This document shows, piece after piece, positions 8,140 to 16,499 of a DNA stretch of 64,000 bases. The notes beneath the pieces were generated by a model. That model ran no database searches, was not told the origin of the DNA, and was given only the letters and a program-made list of their open reading frames with translations. The first letter of the stretch is position 1; every line of letters begins with the position of its first letter. Origin of the DNA: Agathobaculum sp. NTUH-O15-33 (GTDB taxonomy: Bacteria; Bacillota; Clostridia; Oscillospirales; Butyricicoccaceae); NCBI RefSeq assembly GCF_033193315.1, contig NZ_CP136187.1:3727501-3791500 (forward strand), in the 5' to 3' direction. A program made the translations under genes and the position numbers.

Positions 8140-8985
8140 ATGGAGTACATTACTTTGAACAATGGGGTAGAAATGCCCATGTTGGGCTACGGAACCTTCC
8201 AGATACCGGCTGCGAACACGGCCCGTTGCGTACTGGACGCGATCTCCGTGGGCTATCGCAGCATCGATACCGCACAGGGGTATTTTAACGAGGAAGGGGT
8301 GGGGGAAGCTGTCAGCAAATGCGGCATAGCCCGTGAGGAACTGTTTCTAACCACAAAAATCTGGGTTTCCAACAGCGGATATGATAGAGCCAAAACATCC
8401 ATTGATGCGTCGCTTCGCAAGCTGAAAACAGGCTATGTGGATTTGATGCTGATTCATCAGCCTTTTGGCGATTACTACGGCTCTTACCGCGCGATGGAGG
8501 AAGCGTATAAAGCAGGGAAAATTCGTGCCATCGGTGTCAGCAATTTTATGCCTGACCGGTTCATCGACATTGCCGGATTCATGGAGATCACACCGGCGGT
8601 CAATCAGTTAGAGGTACATGTGTTCCAGCAGCAGAAAATCGCAAGAGAAATTTTGCAAAAACATGGAACACAGTTAATGGCGTGGTCGCCGCTGGCGCAA
8701 GGCAAAAATGGGCTGTTTACCAATGAAACTCTGACTATGATCGGAGAAAAGTATGGAAAGACGGCGGCACAGGTCAATCTGCGTTTTCTGATACAGTCCG
8801 GCATTGTTATCATTCCAAAGTCCACTCACAGGGAACGCATGGAGGAAAACTTCGCATTATTTGACTTTAAGCTAACCGATGAGGAAATGTGCGAACTGAA
8901 AACGCTGGATTTAGGCCGGAGCCAGTTCATCGACCATCATGCTCCGGAAGTGGCGGAGATGTTTGTCGGGGCAGGAAAAATGTAA
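8140..8985 (+). CDS. Aldo/keto reductase (AKR5-like), copy 1
   Basis: 281 residues, a full-length single-domain TIM-barrel NADPH oxidoreductase reducing aldehydes or ketones. The catalytic tetrad is visible: Asp and Tyr in SIDTAQGYFNEEGVG, Lys in LTTKIWVS, His in LMLIHQPFGDYY. The NADPH-binding IPKSTHRERMEENF is near the C-terminus. The ATG at 8140 has a GCGAGGAGAA site upstream. It is divergent from the LysR regulator, and its close paralogue starts 13 bases downstream. It probably detoxifies carbonyls or reduces a LysR-sensed metabolite. Confidence 0.9.
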   Translation: MEYITLNNGVEMPMLGYGTFQIPAANTARCVLDAISVGYRSIDTAQGYFNEEGVGEAVSKCGIAREELFLTTKIWVSNSGYDRAKTSIDASLRKLKTGYVDLMLIHQPFGDYYGSYRAMEEAYKAGKIRAIGVSNFMPDRFIDIAGFMEITPAVNQLEVHVFQQQKIAREILQKHGTQLMAWSPLAQGKNGLFTNETLTMIGEKYGKTAAQVNLRFLIQSGIVIIPKSTHRERMEENFALFDFKLTDEEMCELKTLDLGRSQFIDHHAPEVAEMFVGAGKM

Positions 8986-8998
8986 GGAGGCTAGAAAA

Positions 8999-9844
8999 AT
9001 GCAATATTTAGAATTATCCAATGGGGTGAAAATCCCGCAGATCGGTTTTGGAGTTTATCAAATCCCGGATTATGAGCAAGCGAAAAAAGCTGTCCTAGCA
9101 GCGCTGAAAACCGGCTACCGACTGATTGACACCGCGCAGGGCTATATGAATGAAAAGGCTGTTGGCGATGCAATCAGGGAGAGCGGGATTCCGAGGGAAG
9201 AAGTCTTTATCACGAGCAAGCTCTGGCTTCAGGATTTTTCCTTTGAGGGGGCGCAGTCTGCAACACAGACTACGCTGGAGCGGCTTGGCTACGACTATAT
9301 CGACCTAATGCTCCTGCACCAGCCTATGGGCGATTATATCGGGGCCTGGAGAGGACTTGAGAAACTCTACAAGGAGGGAAAGATTAAAGCGATCGGTATG
9401 GCGAACTGTTATCCCCATGTGCTTGCCGACCTCTGCGAAACCTTTGCAATCAAACCGATGATCAATCAGGTGGAGATGCACCCCTTCTTCCAGCAGCAGC
9501 TTAATCTGGATACCATGAAGGAATACGGCGTTATTCCCGAAGCATGGGCGCCGTTTAACGAGGGCAACCGGAATTTCTTTACCAATCCGATTCTCATGGA
9601 GATTGGAAAAAAGTATGGAAAGACAGCGGCGCAGGTGGCGCTCCGCTGGAACCTACAGCGAGGCGTAATCGTCATTCCGAAAACCGTTCACGAGGACAGA
9701 ATGAAGCAAAATCTCGATGTGTTTGATTTTGTTCTTTCCAAAGCGGATATGGAGCAGATCGGGACAATGGATATCGGCCACAGCGAAATCGTAAATCACT
9801 TTGATCCGCAGTGGATCAAACTGTTACATTCTTTAAAGTTTTAA
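8999..9844 (+). CDS. Aldo/keto reductase (AKR5-like), copy 2
   Basis: 281 residues from the ATG at 8999, preceded by TAAGGAGG, which overlaps the stop of copy 1. An upstream in-frame start at 8939 lies inside copy 1 and is rejected. The tetrad is intact (LIDTAQGYMNEKAVG, ITSKLWL, LMLLHQPMGDY) and so is the nucleotide motif IPKTVHEDRMKQN. Same length and architecture as copy 1, so this is an in-tandem duplication that has diverged. Differences around the substrate loop (GMANCYPHVLADLC versus GVSNFMPDRFIDIA) suggest a shifted substrate range. Confidence 0.9.
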   Translation: MQYLELSNGVKIPQIGFGVYQIPDYEQAKKAVLAALKTGYRLIDTAQGYMNEKAVGDAIRESGIPREEVFITSKLWLQDFSFEGAQSATQTTLERLGYDYIDLMLLHQPMGDYIGAWRGLEKLYKEGKIKAIGMANCYPHVLADLCETFAIKPMINQVEMHPFFQQQLNLDTMKEYGVIPEAWAPFNEGNRNFFTNPILMEIGKKYGKTAAQVALRWNLQRGVIVIPKTVHEDRMKQNLDVFDFVLSKADMEQIGTMDIGHSEIVNHFDPQWIKLLHSLKF

Positions 9845-10052
9845 GTATTCATTTATTATATCAGCAAAACAGCCGTTTTATTGGTTTGACGGCAAATCGC
9901 CGCAGGGGATCACACAATTTCCCTGTCCAGAAAAAACGCGGCCTCCTTGATATCATGATTTACAATTTAACCAGTTTCGTTTCGGCTATGTGCCTTGACT
10001 AACTTGTTCCTCGTAAATATTCTTATCAAGAAGACCGCTTGGCATAATTTTT

Positions 10053-12548
10053 CTATTTTTCTTCGTCTGAAAGACGGTAGCAGTCGCGGCCCGCGGCCTT
10101 GGCCGCGTAAAGGGCCTTATCCGCCTCGGTGTACACTTCGTTGAAGCTTTGACCGCTGTTCGTCAGCGACGCGCCTAAGCTGATGGTGAGCGACGCGCCG
10201 TCCGGCATGACGATATCGTGCGCTTCGCGCGTCAGGAGCGCGCACTTTTGGCGCAGCGCGTCGCGGTGTTTCAGCCGGTGCATATAGACCACGAATTCGT
10301 CGCCGCCCGACCTGCCGACGACATCGCAATCGCGGAAGCTGCGCTGCAACATCGCGGCGACCTGCTGCAGCGCCTCGTCGCCCTGCAAATGGCCATAATT
10401 GTCGTTTACCTCTTTAAAATGATCCACATCCAGCAGCAACAGCGCGCCATGCTGTCCATCCGGCATTTCGGACAGGTATTCGCCGACCAGCTGCCGCACG
10501 GCGGCGGCGTGGAACACGCCGGTCAGCCCGTCGCGCTCGGCGCGCTGCCGCAGCAGGTCCTTTTCCCGCTTTTCCTCATCGATCACATTGATCTTACCGA
10601 TCATGCCCACCGGCTTGCCCGTCTCGTCGCGCAGGGCCTGCTGCACGATACGCAGCCAGTGCTGCTGTCCGTCGATTCCGGCCATGCGCAATTCATGCGT
10701 GCCATCCTTGCCCTCTTCCAGAAAGGAACGGAATTTATCCCGATCTTCTTGCGACCACGTGCTGGACGCGGAAGTGCGATAGTCATATCGGAGTAACGCT
10801 TCGCTTTCTCCATCCCCCGTGTCGTTCGGGTTTGATACGAGCAGCGTTTGGGTGGCGTTATCATATTCAAAGAAATATTCCTGCGTCAACTGATAAATTT
10901 GCAGGCGCTTTTTCAGTTCCAGCGCATTTTTCTTTTCTGAACGCACACGCTGCACAAGGTTAAAGCCCAAAAGCGCCACGACCAACCCGCAAAACAGCAT
11001 GACAAACAGTACGCTTTCCGCCGGGTGCTCCTTCATAAAGCTCCACAGGGTGGTCCTTCGGTAGGTAACCGTATTGCGGTAGACCATCGCCCGAAGCTCT
11101 TCCTCGGGTATGACGAGCAGCGCCTTGTTCATAATGCTCAAAAGCTGCTTGTGACCCGGCATGGCCACGCCAAAGCAGATTTCGCGCGGCTCGTCCGTCT
11201 GCGGCACCATACGCAGGTTGCCAAGGGCGGACTGATTCAAATAATACTGAGCGGCATAGCCGTCCGCATAGGTAAAATCGGCTTCGCCCTTACTGACCGC
11301 GCGGATGCAGTCCTCAAACGAGTCGTAAAACTGCGTTTTTCCGTCATAAGCAAAGCTATGGAGTGTTCCTTCCGGCACGGCAAGCGTTTTGCCTTCCATG
11401 CTGCCGTCCCAATCCTGCCGCATCAGCAAAACATATTGCGAGGATGCGTACGCATGCGTCATCGAAACGCCGTTTTCACGGGCCAGCGTGTAATTGTACG
11501 TCATACCGGCCACCATGTCTACCTTGCCGTCCCGCGCAAGCTCCATCAGTCCGCTTTCCGTGGATACCGGCACCAGCTCGAAGGTGAGCCCGGTTTGCTC
11601 CCCGATATACTGCAATAGCGCGGGCGCCAGCCCGGTCGTACTCCCATCTTCCGCATTGCGGTATTGAAACGGCGGTTCGTCCGTGCGCACCGCGACGCGG
11701 ATCGCGCCGGTCGTGCGGATATACTGCTCCTCTTCATCCGTCAGCAGAAGATCTTCATTTTTGGGGGTAAAATACTTTTCCTGCAAGGAAATGGTGAAAT
11801 ACGGATCGATCTGCTGAATGCTCATGATCGCGGCGTTCAGCTCCTGCATCAGGCCCGGCTCCGCTTGCTTGGAAAGGACGAAATAAAAGGGCTTGGGCGC
11901 AAACTCCGCGATCGTCCGCATGCCGGGCATCGCGTTCAGGCTGGTATTGATCATGGCGTCCGCCCGGCCGGAAAGCACCGCGTCGATCAGCTCATCTTCT
12001 GTTTCGCACTCCACATAGCTGACGTGCAGCAGATTGATCTTTGCGTATTCCTCAAGCTCCTGCCTGCGCTGTACGCTTTTCCCATATACCGCAACGGTGA
12101 GCTGCTGCTCCTGCTGCGCGTCGATCACAATGCTGTCCGGCTGGTTGTGCGGCACCTGCAAAACAGTTTTTACCGTGCCGTAGCTATGGCCGGAATAGTC
12201 GTACAGGCTGTTCATCTCTTCGCTGAACAGCATACCGCCCATCAGGTCGACCTCGCCCTTTTGCAGCATATCCAGCAGCGTGGTCAGGCTGTTATCGATA
12301 TCGCCGGGCACCTCGACAAATTCATACTGCCAGCCGGTGTACTGCGCCACCTCCTGCAAATACTCATAGGTATAGCCGGAATAATTTCCGTTTTCATCCC
12401 GTTCGCTCAATCCGGCTTGGATTGGATAGGCGACGCGGACCGTGCGTCCCCCCTGCTTTGTATCGGCGGCGAGTCCATATGGCAGCATGGCAAACAGCAT
12501 AACGGCGGCCATCACCACGGCGGCAATGCGTTTCAAGCCTTTCGCCAT
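10053..12548 (-). CDS. Diguanylate cyclase with two extracellular solute-binding domains
   Basis: 831 residues. Order: signal sequence (1-27), two tandem SBP_bac_3 domains (about 36-265 and 285-490), a transmembrane helix (about 507-530), a PAS-like region (about 550-665) and a C-terminal GGDEF domain. The active motif GRSGGDEF (GGDEF at 748-752) is intact, and an RxxD inhibitory site (RDCD) sits five residues before it, so product inhibition by c-di-GMP is expected. It should make c-di-GMP in response to amino-acid-like ligands caught outside the cell. It is monocistronic, with a sigma-A promoter at 12611-12639. No PDE or effector is in the window. Confidence 0.9.
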   Translation of the reverse strand: MAKGLKRIAAVVMAAVMLFAMLPYGLAADTKQGGRTVRVAYPIQAGLSERDENGNYSGYTYEYLQEVAQYTGWQYEFVEVPGDIDNSLTTLLDMLQKGEVDLMGGMLFSEEMNSLYDYSGHSYGTVKTVLQVPHNQPDSIVIDAQQEQQLTVAVYGKSVQRRQELEEYAKINLLHVSYVECETEDELIDAVLSGRADAMINTSLNAMPGMRTIAEFAPKPFYFVLSKQAEPGLMQELNAAIMSIQQIDPYFTISLQEKYFTPKNEDLLLTDEEEQYIRTTGAIRVAVRTDEPPFQYRNAEDGSTTGLAPALLQYIGEQTGLTFELVPVSTESGLMELARDGKVDMVAGMTYNYTLARENGVSMTHAYASSQYVLLMRQDWDGSMEGKTLAVPEGTLHSFAYDGKTQFYDSFEDCIRAVSKGEADFTYADGYAAQYYLNQSALGNLRMVPQTDEPREICFGVAMPGHKQLLSIMNKALLVIPEEELRAMVYRNTVTYRRTTLWSFMKEHPAESVLFVMLFCGLVVALLGFNLVQRVRSEKKNALELKKRLQIYQLTQEYFFEYDNATQTLLVSNPNDTGDGESEALLRYDYRTSASSTWSQEDRDKFRSFLEEGKDGTHELRMAGIDGQQHWLRIVQQALRDETGKPVGMIGKINVIDEEKREKDLLRQRAERDGLTGVFHAAAVRQLVGEYLSEMPDGQHGALLLLDVDHFKEVNDNYGHLQGDEALQQVAAMLQRSFRDCDVVGRSGGDEFVVYMHRLKHRDALRQKCALLTREAHDIVMPDGASLTISLGASLTNSGQSFNEVYTEADKALYAAKAAGRDCYRLSDEEK

Positions 12549-12610
12549 ATGATCCCACTTCCTTTCCCCGACAGCCGCGCAAACAGCCGCCTCTTACTTA
12601 TATTTCTTTT

Positions 12611-12639
12611 ATTATATAGAACCTGGCAACAAAGTACAA
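12611..12639 (-). promoter_or_regulatory. Sigma-A promoter of the diguanylate cyclase
   Basis: On the minus strand TTGTAC (12639-12634), 17 bases, TATAAT (12616-12611). It lies 63 bases upstream of the ATG at 12548. Confidence 0.65.
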
Positions 12640-12667
12640 GGGGTACTTGCCAAACATACGCGGCAAA

Positions 12668-12986
12668 AGCCGGTGGAACGATGTTCCACCGGCTGAGGCT
12701 GTCGAAAAATAGTTTTTCGACAGCCTTCGATCGAAACAAAGCCCCATTTCGATCGAGATTCCGGCTTCTGCGCGCGCCTTTCAGGCACACTTGAAGTCGG
12801 TTTGTATAGCCCGTAGGCCTCTATCCATTAACCGCCGCTTTGCGGCGATTAAATGAGAGCAAACCGAGATACATGCTCCCGGTTTTTATGGATTTTGCCG
12901 CTTGCGTCGAAATCCTATTATATACACGCTGCGGCGTGAGGACTTTTTCCACAGACTGAGCCGGTGGAACGATGTTCCACCGGCTC
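12668..12986. repeat. 319-bp structured intergenic element bracketed by a repeated palindrome
   Basis: The same near-perfect palindrome, core GCCGGTGGAAC-GAT-GTTCCACCGGC, lies at both ends: 12668-12694 (27 bp) and 12958-12986 (29 bp). Between them are a perfect 14-bp hairpin (12696-12726, AGGCTGTCGAAAAA), an inverted repeat TCGATCGAAA/TTTCGATCGA (12727-12756), and a nested imperfect stem around CCGCCGC-TTT-GCGGCG (about 12796-12870). It fills the gap between a diguanylate cyclase promoter and the end of the isomerase gene, with no credible ORF. The right palindrome may act as terminator for the isomerase gene. A small mobile (MITE-like) element and a structured RNA are both possible. Confidence 0.6.
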
Positions 12987-13003
12987 TTGCGCGATTATAA
13001 ACC

Positions 13004-13945
13004 TTACAGGCTGATCGTCTGCTTGAGCGCATCGACCGAGGTAACGACGCCCGCCTCGGTGGACATCGTGAAATCCTCCATTTCGAGCGATACGTCGCCG
13101 TTGTAGCCCATCATGCGGACAACGGAGAAGAATTCCTTCCACCACTGCAAATCCTTGCCGCAGCCGACGGCCACATAGTTCCATGTGCGGGACGCGGTAT
13201 CGTGCACGTCCTTCCACTCGGTCAGGCCGTTTACCTCCGCCATGCCGCGCTCGATGCGGGTATCCTTGCCATGCACATGGTAGATGGCGCCCTTCAGCGC
13301 GCGGGCGGAGTGGATCGGGTCCGCGCCATAGGCGATCAGGTGCGACGGATCGAGGTTGATGCCGATGATATCGTCGCCCACGCCCTCGCGCAGGTGCCAG
13401 AACGATTCCGGATTGTGCACCATCATGCAGGGGAACTCTTCGATCGCGATCTTTTCAAGGCCGTGCGCATGGCAGAACGCGGCGAACTCTTTCCACCACG
13501 CAATGGTCGTCTTCCACTGGTAGTCTACCGCGGGCTGCATGTAAGCGGTCATCGTGACGCTGGAGGTGATCCAGTTCGGCGTGACATCGTTTTCGCTGCC
13601 GGCAGGCAGGCCGGACATACACACGATCTTCTTCACGCCCATTTTTTCCGCCAGCAGCACGCAGCGGCGCATGGACTCATCATATTGTTTGCCGGTCTCA
13701 CACGGCCAAAGCGGGTTGCACGAGGTATTGAGCGCCGAAATGCGCATGCCGCGCTTGTCGAGCTCCGCCATGTACGCGGCGAGCTTGTTATCGTCCGCCA
13801 GCAGTTCCTCGGTCGGGCAGTGGGTGCGCGCGCCCCAGCCGCCCGCGGTCATTTCGACCGCGTCGACGCCAAGGCTTTTGACCTTGTCAAGCATTTCCGT
13901 ATAGGACAATTCGGCATATACATCGGTGCAAATGGAAAGCTGCAT
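13004..13945 (-). CDS. Sugar phosphate isomerase/epimerase (AP endonuclease-2 fold)
   Basis: 313 residues, a xylose-isomerase-like TIM barrel. Metal-binding carboxylates and histidines are placed as in the family: IEEFPCMM, GINLDPSHL, YHVHGKDT and the C-terminal SLEMEDF. These enzymes epimerise or dehydrate keto-sugars and inososes with a divalent metal. It sits 33 bases downstream of the inositol-type dehydrogenase and is co-transcribed with it. The pair recalls IolE/IolI partners of IolG, but the exact substrate cannot be read from sequence. The palindrome at 12958-12986 lies immediately downstream and may terminate transcription. Confidence 0.85.
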   Translation of the reverse strand: MQLSICTDVYAELSYTEMLDKVKSLGVDAVEMTAGGWGARTHCPTEELLADDNKLAAYMAELDKRGMRISALNTSCNPLWPCETGKQYDESMRRCVLLAEKMGVKKIVCMSGLPAGSENDVTPNWITSSVTMTAYMQPAVDYQWKTTIAWWKEFAAFCHAHGLEKIAIEEFPCMMVHNPESFWHLREGVGDDIIGINLDPSHLIAYGADPIHSARALKGAIYHVHGKDTRIERGMAEVNGLTEWKDVHDTASRTWNYVAVGCGKDLQWWKEFFSVVRMMGYNGDVSLEMEDFTMSTEAGVVTSVDALKQTISL

Positions 13946-13978
13946 CTTACTCGTTCTCCTTCTTTATATACGGTCGGC

Positions 13979-14995
13979 TTACTTCTGGTAGAAGGCCGGC
14001 ATCTCGTCGTAGTGTACGTCCACGATGGTCTGGGTATCGCGCGCCTTGGAAGCCGCGGCGGCGGCAACCTGACAGGCATAGCCGTCCCAAGCGGAGGGGC
14101 CGTCCACGCGGCCGGCCTTGCAGGCGTTGATCCACTCTTGGAACTCCACGTTGTAGGCTTCGGTGAAGCGGGTGGACCAATCGGCGTCTACCGCGTTGCC
14201 GCGCACTGTGTCCGCCAGAACCTCGATGGTGGCGGGCTTGGGCAGGTTAAGGATCGCGTCCTCACAGACGACCTCGCAGCGGATATCGTAGCACTGGCCG
14301 TTGCACACGAAGGATTCCACATCGATGCGCACGCCGGATTTGGTGGTCAGCACCATGACCTGCGGATCGTGCAGGCCTTCCTTGGCCTTGCGGGTCGCCT
14401 TGCCGTAGCGCACTTCCGCCGTGGCGTAATCCTCGCCCAGCAGCCAGCGCAGCACGTCGATCTCGTGCACCATCGAATTTTCCACCGCGGAGGCGTTGTC
14501 CCACGGCTCGGTCACGTCCGGGTTGCGGTGCGCGCAGTGCAGCAGCAGCGGCTCGCCGTACTTGCGGCTCCGGATCACTTCCTTGAGCTGACGGTAGCCC
14601 GGATCATAGCGGCGCATAAAGCCGACCTGAACGAGCTGCTTGCCCGCGTTCATTTCCGCTTCCACAATGCGCTTGCAGGCTTCCGCCGACGGCGCGAGCG
14701 GCTTTTCGCAGAATACGTACTTGCCCGCGGCAACGGCGGCCAGCACATACTGCTCGTGGTAAGCGTCGCTCGTGGTGACCACGACCGCGTCGATATCCGG
14801 GGACGCGGCCAGCTCTTCACCGGATTCATATGCCTTCAGCGCATACTTTTCCGCGACCGACTTGCAGAAATCCACGTTTGCATCCGCGCACGCGATCACC
14901 TTCGCGCCCGACAGTCTGGTGTTGATCCGCTCGATGTGGGTACGGCCGATCGCGCCAGTACCGATCACGCCTACTCGCAGTACCTGATTTTCCAT
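13979..14995 (-). CDS. iolG: Gfo/Idh/MocA oxidoreductase, inositol 2-dehydrogenase type
   Basis: 338 residues. An N-terminal Rossmann fold (VGVIGTGAIGRTHIERI) is followed by the family motif CEKPLAPS with the conserved Lys, then GFMRRYDPGYRQLK and the catalytic-domain ENSMVHEIDVLRWLLGED, all hallmarks of myo-inositol 2-dehydrogenase and close relatives. It oxidises a cyclitol or sugar C-OH using NAD. It is first in a two-gene unit with the TIM-barrel isomerase, controlled by a palindromic operator at 15030-15051 matching those of the adjacent LacI gene. Other Iol enzymes (IolB/C/D) are not in this window, so a role in another polyol remains possible. Confidence 0.8.
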   Translation of the reverse strand: MENQVLRVGVIGTGAIGRTHIERINTRLSGAKVIACADANVDFCKSVAEKYALKAYESGEELAASPDIDAVVVTTSDAYHEQYVLAAVAAGKYVFCEKPLAPSAEACKRIVEAEMNAGKQLVQVGFMRRYDPGYRQLKEVIRSRKYGEPLLLHCAHRNPDVTEPWDNASAVENSMVHEIDVLRWLLGEDYATAEVRYGKATRKAKEGLHDPQVMVLTTKSGVRIDVESFVCNGQCYDIRCEVVCEDAILNLPKPATIEVLADTVRGNAVDADWSTRFTEAYNVEFQEWINACKAGRVDGPSAWDGYACQVAAAAASKARDTQTIVDVHYDEMPAFYQK

Positions 14996-15029
14996 TTTTT
15001 CTTCCTCCTATAACACGGATGGTTTATAT

Positions 15030-15051
15030 ATTACGAGCTCGTGCTCGTAAT
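15030..15051. promoter_or_regulatory. Operator in the iolG promoter
   Basis: Near-palindrome ATTACGAG-CTCGTG-CTCGTAAT. On the minus strand it sits directly after a -35-like TTGCAG (15058-15053) and runs into a TAATAT -10 (spacer about 19), so a repressor here would block iolG transcription. It shares the CGAGC...GCTCG arms with the operators at 16159-16198. Confidence 0.65.
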
Positions 15052-15104
15052 CCTGCAAAAGAGAGACGCACACCCGGTTTACGATGCGCGGATGTGGTCT
15101 CGCT

Positions 15105-16136
15105 TTAAAGAAGGCTTTCCTTTACCAGTATTTTAATTTCCGTAAATTGCAGCGCCGGGCTTGGCGTGGCGCCAAAGATCAGCCGGTCCATGAGCAGCTG
15201 CAGTCCGTTCCTGCCCTGTGCGTGCAGGTCGGAACCCAACGTGCAGTCGACCACTTCCTCCTGCATCAGCGAAAGGATTTCGGGATAATCCTCGTGTGAA
15301 AGCACCTTTATCTCAAGCGCCCTGCCGGATTCCTTCAGCGCCCGGCCCACCTCGGCCACGCCGCCGCAGGTAATATACAGCCCGTTCAGATCAGGCTGAC
15401 GCCGCAGCAGCTCCAGCATTTTGCGGTAGGTGATCTCCTTGTTTTCCAGACTTTCCACGTGATCGACGATCTCGATCGCAGGGTAATGCTTTGCCATGAA
15501 CTCGCCGAAGCCCAATTCGCGGATTCTTATGTAATAGTCGTTATTTTCGCTCGCGATGGAGCTGGTCACGACGGCGACCTTGCCCCGCCCGCCTAAAAAC
15601 TGGCCGAGCAGGCGTCCCGCCACTTTGCTTGCGTGTTTGGCGTTCTGCCCCACATGGCAGACGCGCGCGCAGTTTTCAATATCGGTATTGATGGTGACTA
15701 CCGGAATGCCGCGCTGCGCGGCCCGGTCGATCGCCCGGCGGACGCGTTCGGAGTTAAGCGGGCTGAGCAAAATGCCATCCGCCTCGTCCTGCATGGCCTG
15801 TTCGATCAGCGCGCACTGCCGGTCCACATCGCCGAAGGGACCCAAGCGGCAGGACGCCGTGATATCGAACCCCGCCATACCGGCGGCGCCTTGCTCGATC
15901 CCCTGACGCAAATACGGCGCGGCGTCCACATCCATTAAAACAGCCGCGATGCGGTAGGTTTTGCCCTGCTTTTGCAGCGCGCGGCCGGTTGGGTTTGGGG
16001 TGTAGCCCACTTCATCGATGATCTGCTGGATACGCTGGCGCACTTCGTCGCTCACGCCAACGCGGTGATGCAGCACCTTATCCACCGTAGCGCGGTGAAC
16101 GCCCGCCATCTCCGCGATCTCTTTGATCGTAATCAT
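15105..16136 (-). CDS. LacI-family regulator of the iolG-like operon
   Basis: 343 residues. An N-terminal LacI helix-turn-helix (ITIKEIAEMAGVHRATVDKV) and hinge (VGYTPNPTGRALQ) are followed by a periplasmic-binding-protein-type sensor domain (AAVLMDVDAAPYLRQGIEQG, GILLSPLNSE, VVTINTDI). The sensor domain is of the ribose/inositol-binding-protein kind. It lies directly upstream of the dehydrogenase operon on the same strand. Palindromes with GAGC/GCTC arms occur at its own promoter (two) and at iolG (one), so it is very likely an autoregulated local repressor responding to a sugar or polyol. Confidence 0.9.
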   Translation of the reverse strand: MITIKEIAEMAGVHRATVDKVLHHRVGVSDEVRQRIQQIIDEVGYTPNPTGRALQKQGKTYRIAAVLMDVDAAPYLRQGIEQGAAGMAGFDITASCRLGPFGDVDRQCALIEQAMQDEADGILLSPLNSERVRRAIDRAAQRGIPVVTINTDIENCARVCHVGQNAKHASKVAGRLLGQFLGGRGKVAVVTSSIASENNDYYIRIRELGFGEFMAKHYPAIEIVDHVESLENKEITYRKMLELLRRQPDLNGLYITCGGVAEVGRALKESGRALEIKVLSHEDYPEILSLMQEEVVDCTLGSDLHAQGRNGLQLLMDRLIFGATPSPALQFTEIKILVKESLL

Positions 16137-16158
16137 AATTTCTCACACCTGTCGCAGG

Positions 16159-16198
16159 AAAGAGCTCGAGCTCTTTTATTAGCGAGCACGTGCTCGCT
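16159..16198. promoter_or_regulatory. Twin operators of the LacI gene
   Basis: Two perfect 18-bp palindromes, AAAGAGCTCGAGCTCTTT (16159-16176) and AGCGAGCACGTGCTCGCT (16181-16198), with centres 22 bp apart, about two helical turns. They lie downstream of the predicted -10 and 23 bases upstream of the start codon, fitting autorepression. Confidence 0.7.
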
Positions 16199-16210
16199 CC
16201 TTACAAGTTC

Positions 16211-16239
16211 ATTATTATCCTTTTGTCTCGGAATGTCAA
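16211..16239 (-). promoter_or_regulatory. Sigma-A promoter of the LacI gene
   Basis: Minus-strand TTGACA (16239-16234), 17 bases, AATAAT (16216-16211). The twin operators begin 12 bases after the -10. Confidence 0.6.
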
Positions 16240-16304
16240 TGCCCTTTTTTCACTTTTCTTCTTTTCATGAATGCTGCACAAACCGGCTGCACTCTTTTTA
16301 TATA

Positions 16305-16492
16305 AAACAGCAACGGCGCGTTGCAAAATAAAAGAATGTTCCAAATCCTTGTCATTCTGAGGAGCGAAGCGACGAGGAATCTCGCGCGAACGCGCGAAAC
16401 CCACGTAAAATCCGCGCATTCGCGCGAGATTCTTCACTTCGTTCAGAATGACATACGAAAATTCTTCTATTCTGCAACGCGCCGTTGTTTTA
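16305..16492. repeat. Nested inverted-repeat element (terminator hairpin with inserted repeat)
   Basis: Outer arms of about 30 bases (16305-16337 and 16461-16492, core CAACGGCGCGTTGCA) are inverted copies. Their loop holds a second element, 16351-16452, whose ends GTCATTCTGAGGAGCGAAGC and CACTTCGTTCAGAATGAC are imperfect inverted repeats enclosing CGCGCG-rich palindromes. The inner motif resembles a dispersed intergenic repeat I know from many bacterial genomes. The outer arms directly follow the foldase gene and end in TTTTAT on the minus strand, so they probably were its terminator before the insertion. Confidence 0.6.
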
Positions 16493-16499
16493 TTTCCGT

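Noticed and set aside
9811..10002. 63-codon ORF after the second aldo/keto reductase
   Set aside because: Begins inside the reductase gene, lacks a ribosome site, and shows no family features; the 208-base gap appears empty.
13202..15013. 603-codon plus-strand ORF over the iolG/isomerase genes
   Set aside because: Antisense shadow in GC-rich DNA; His/Arg/Gly-rich nonsense composition, while the minus strand encodes two well-recognised enzymes.
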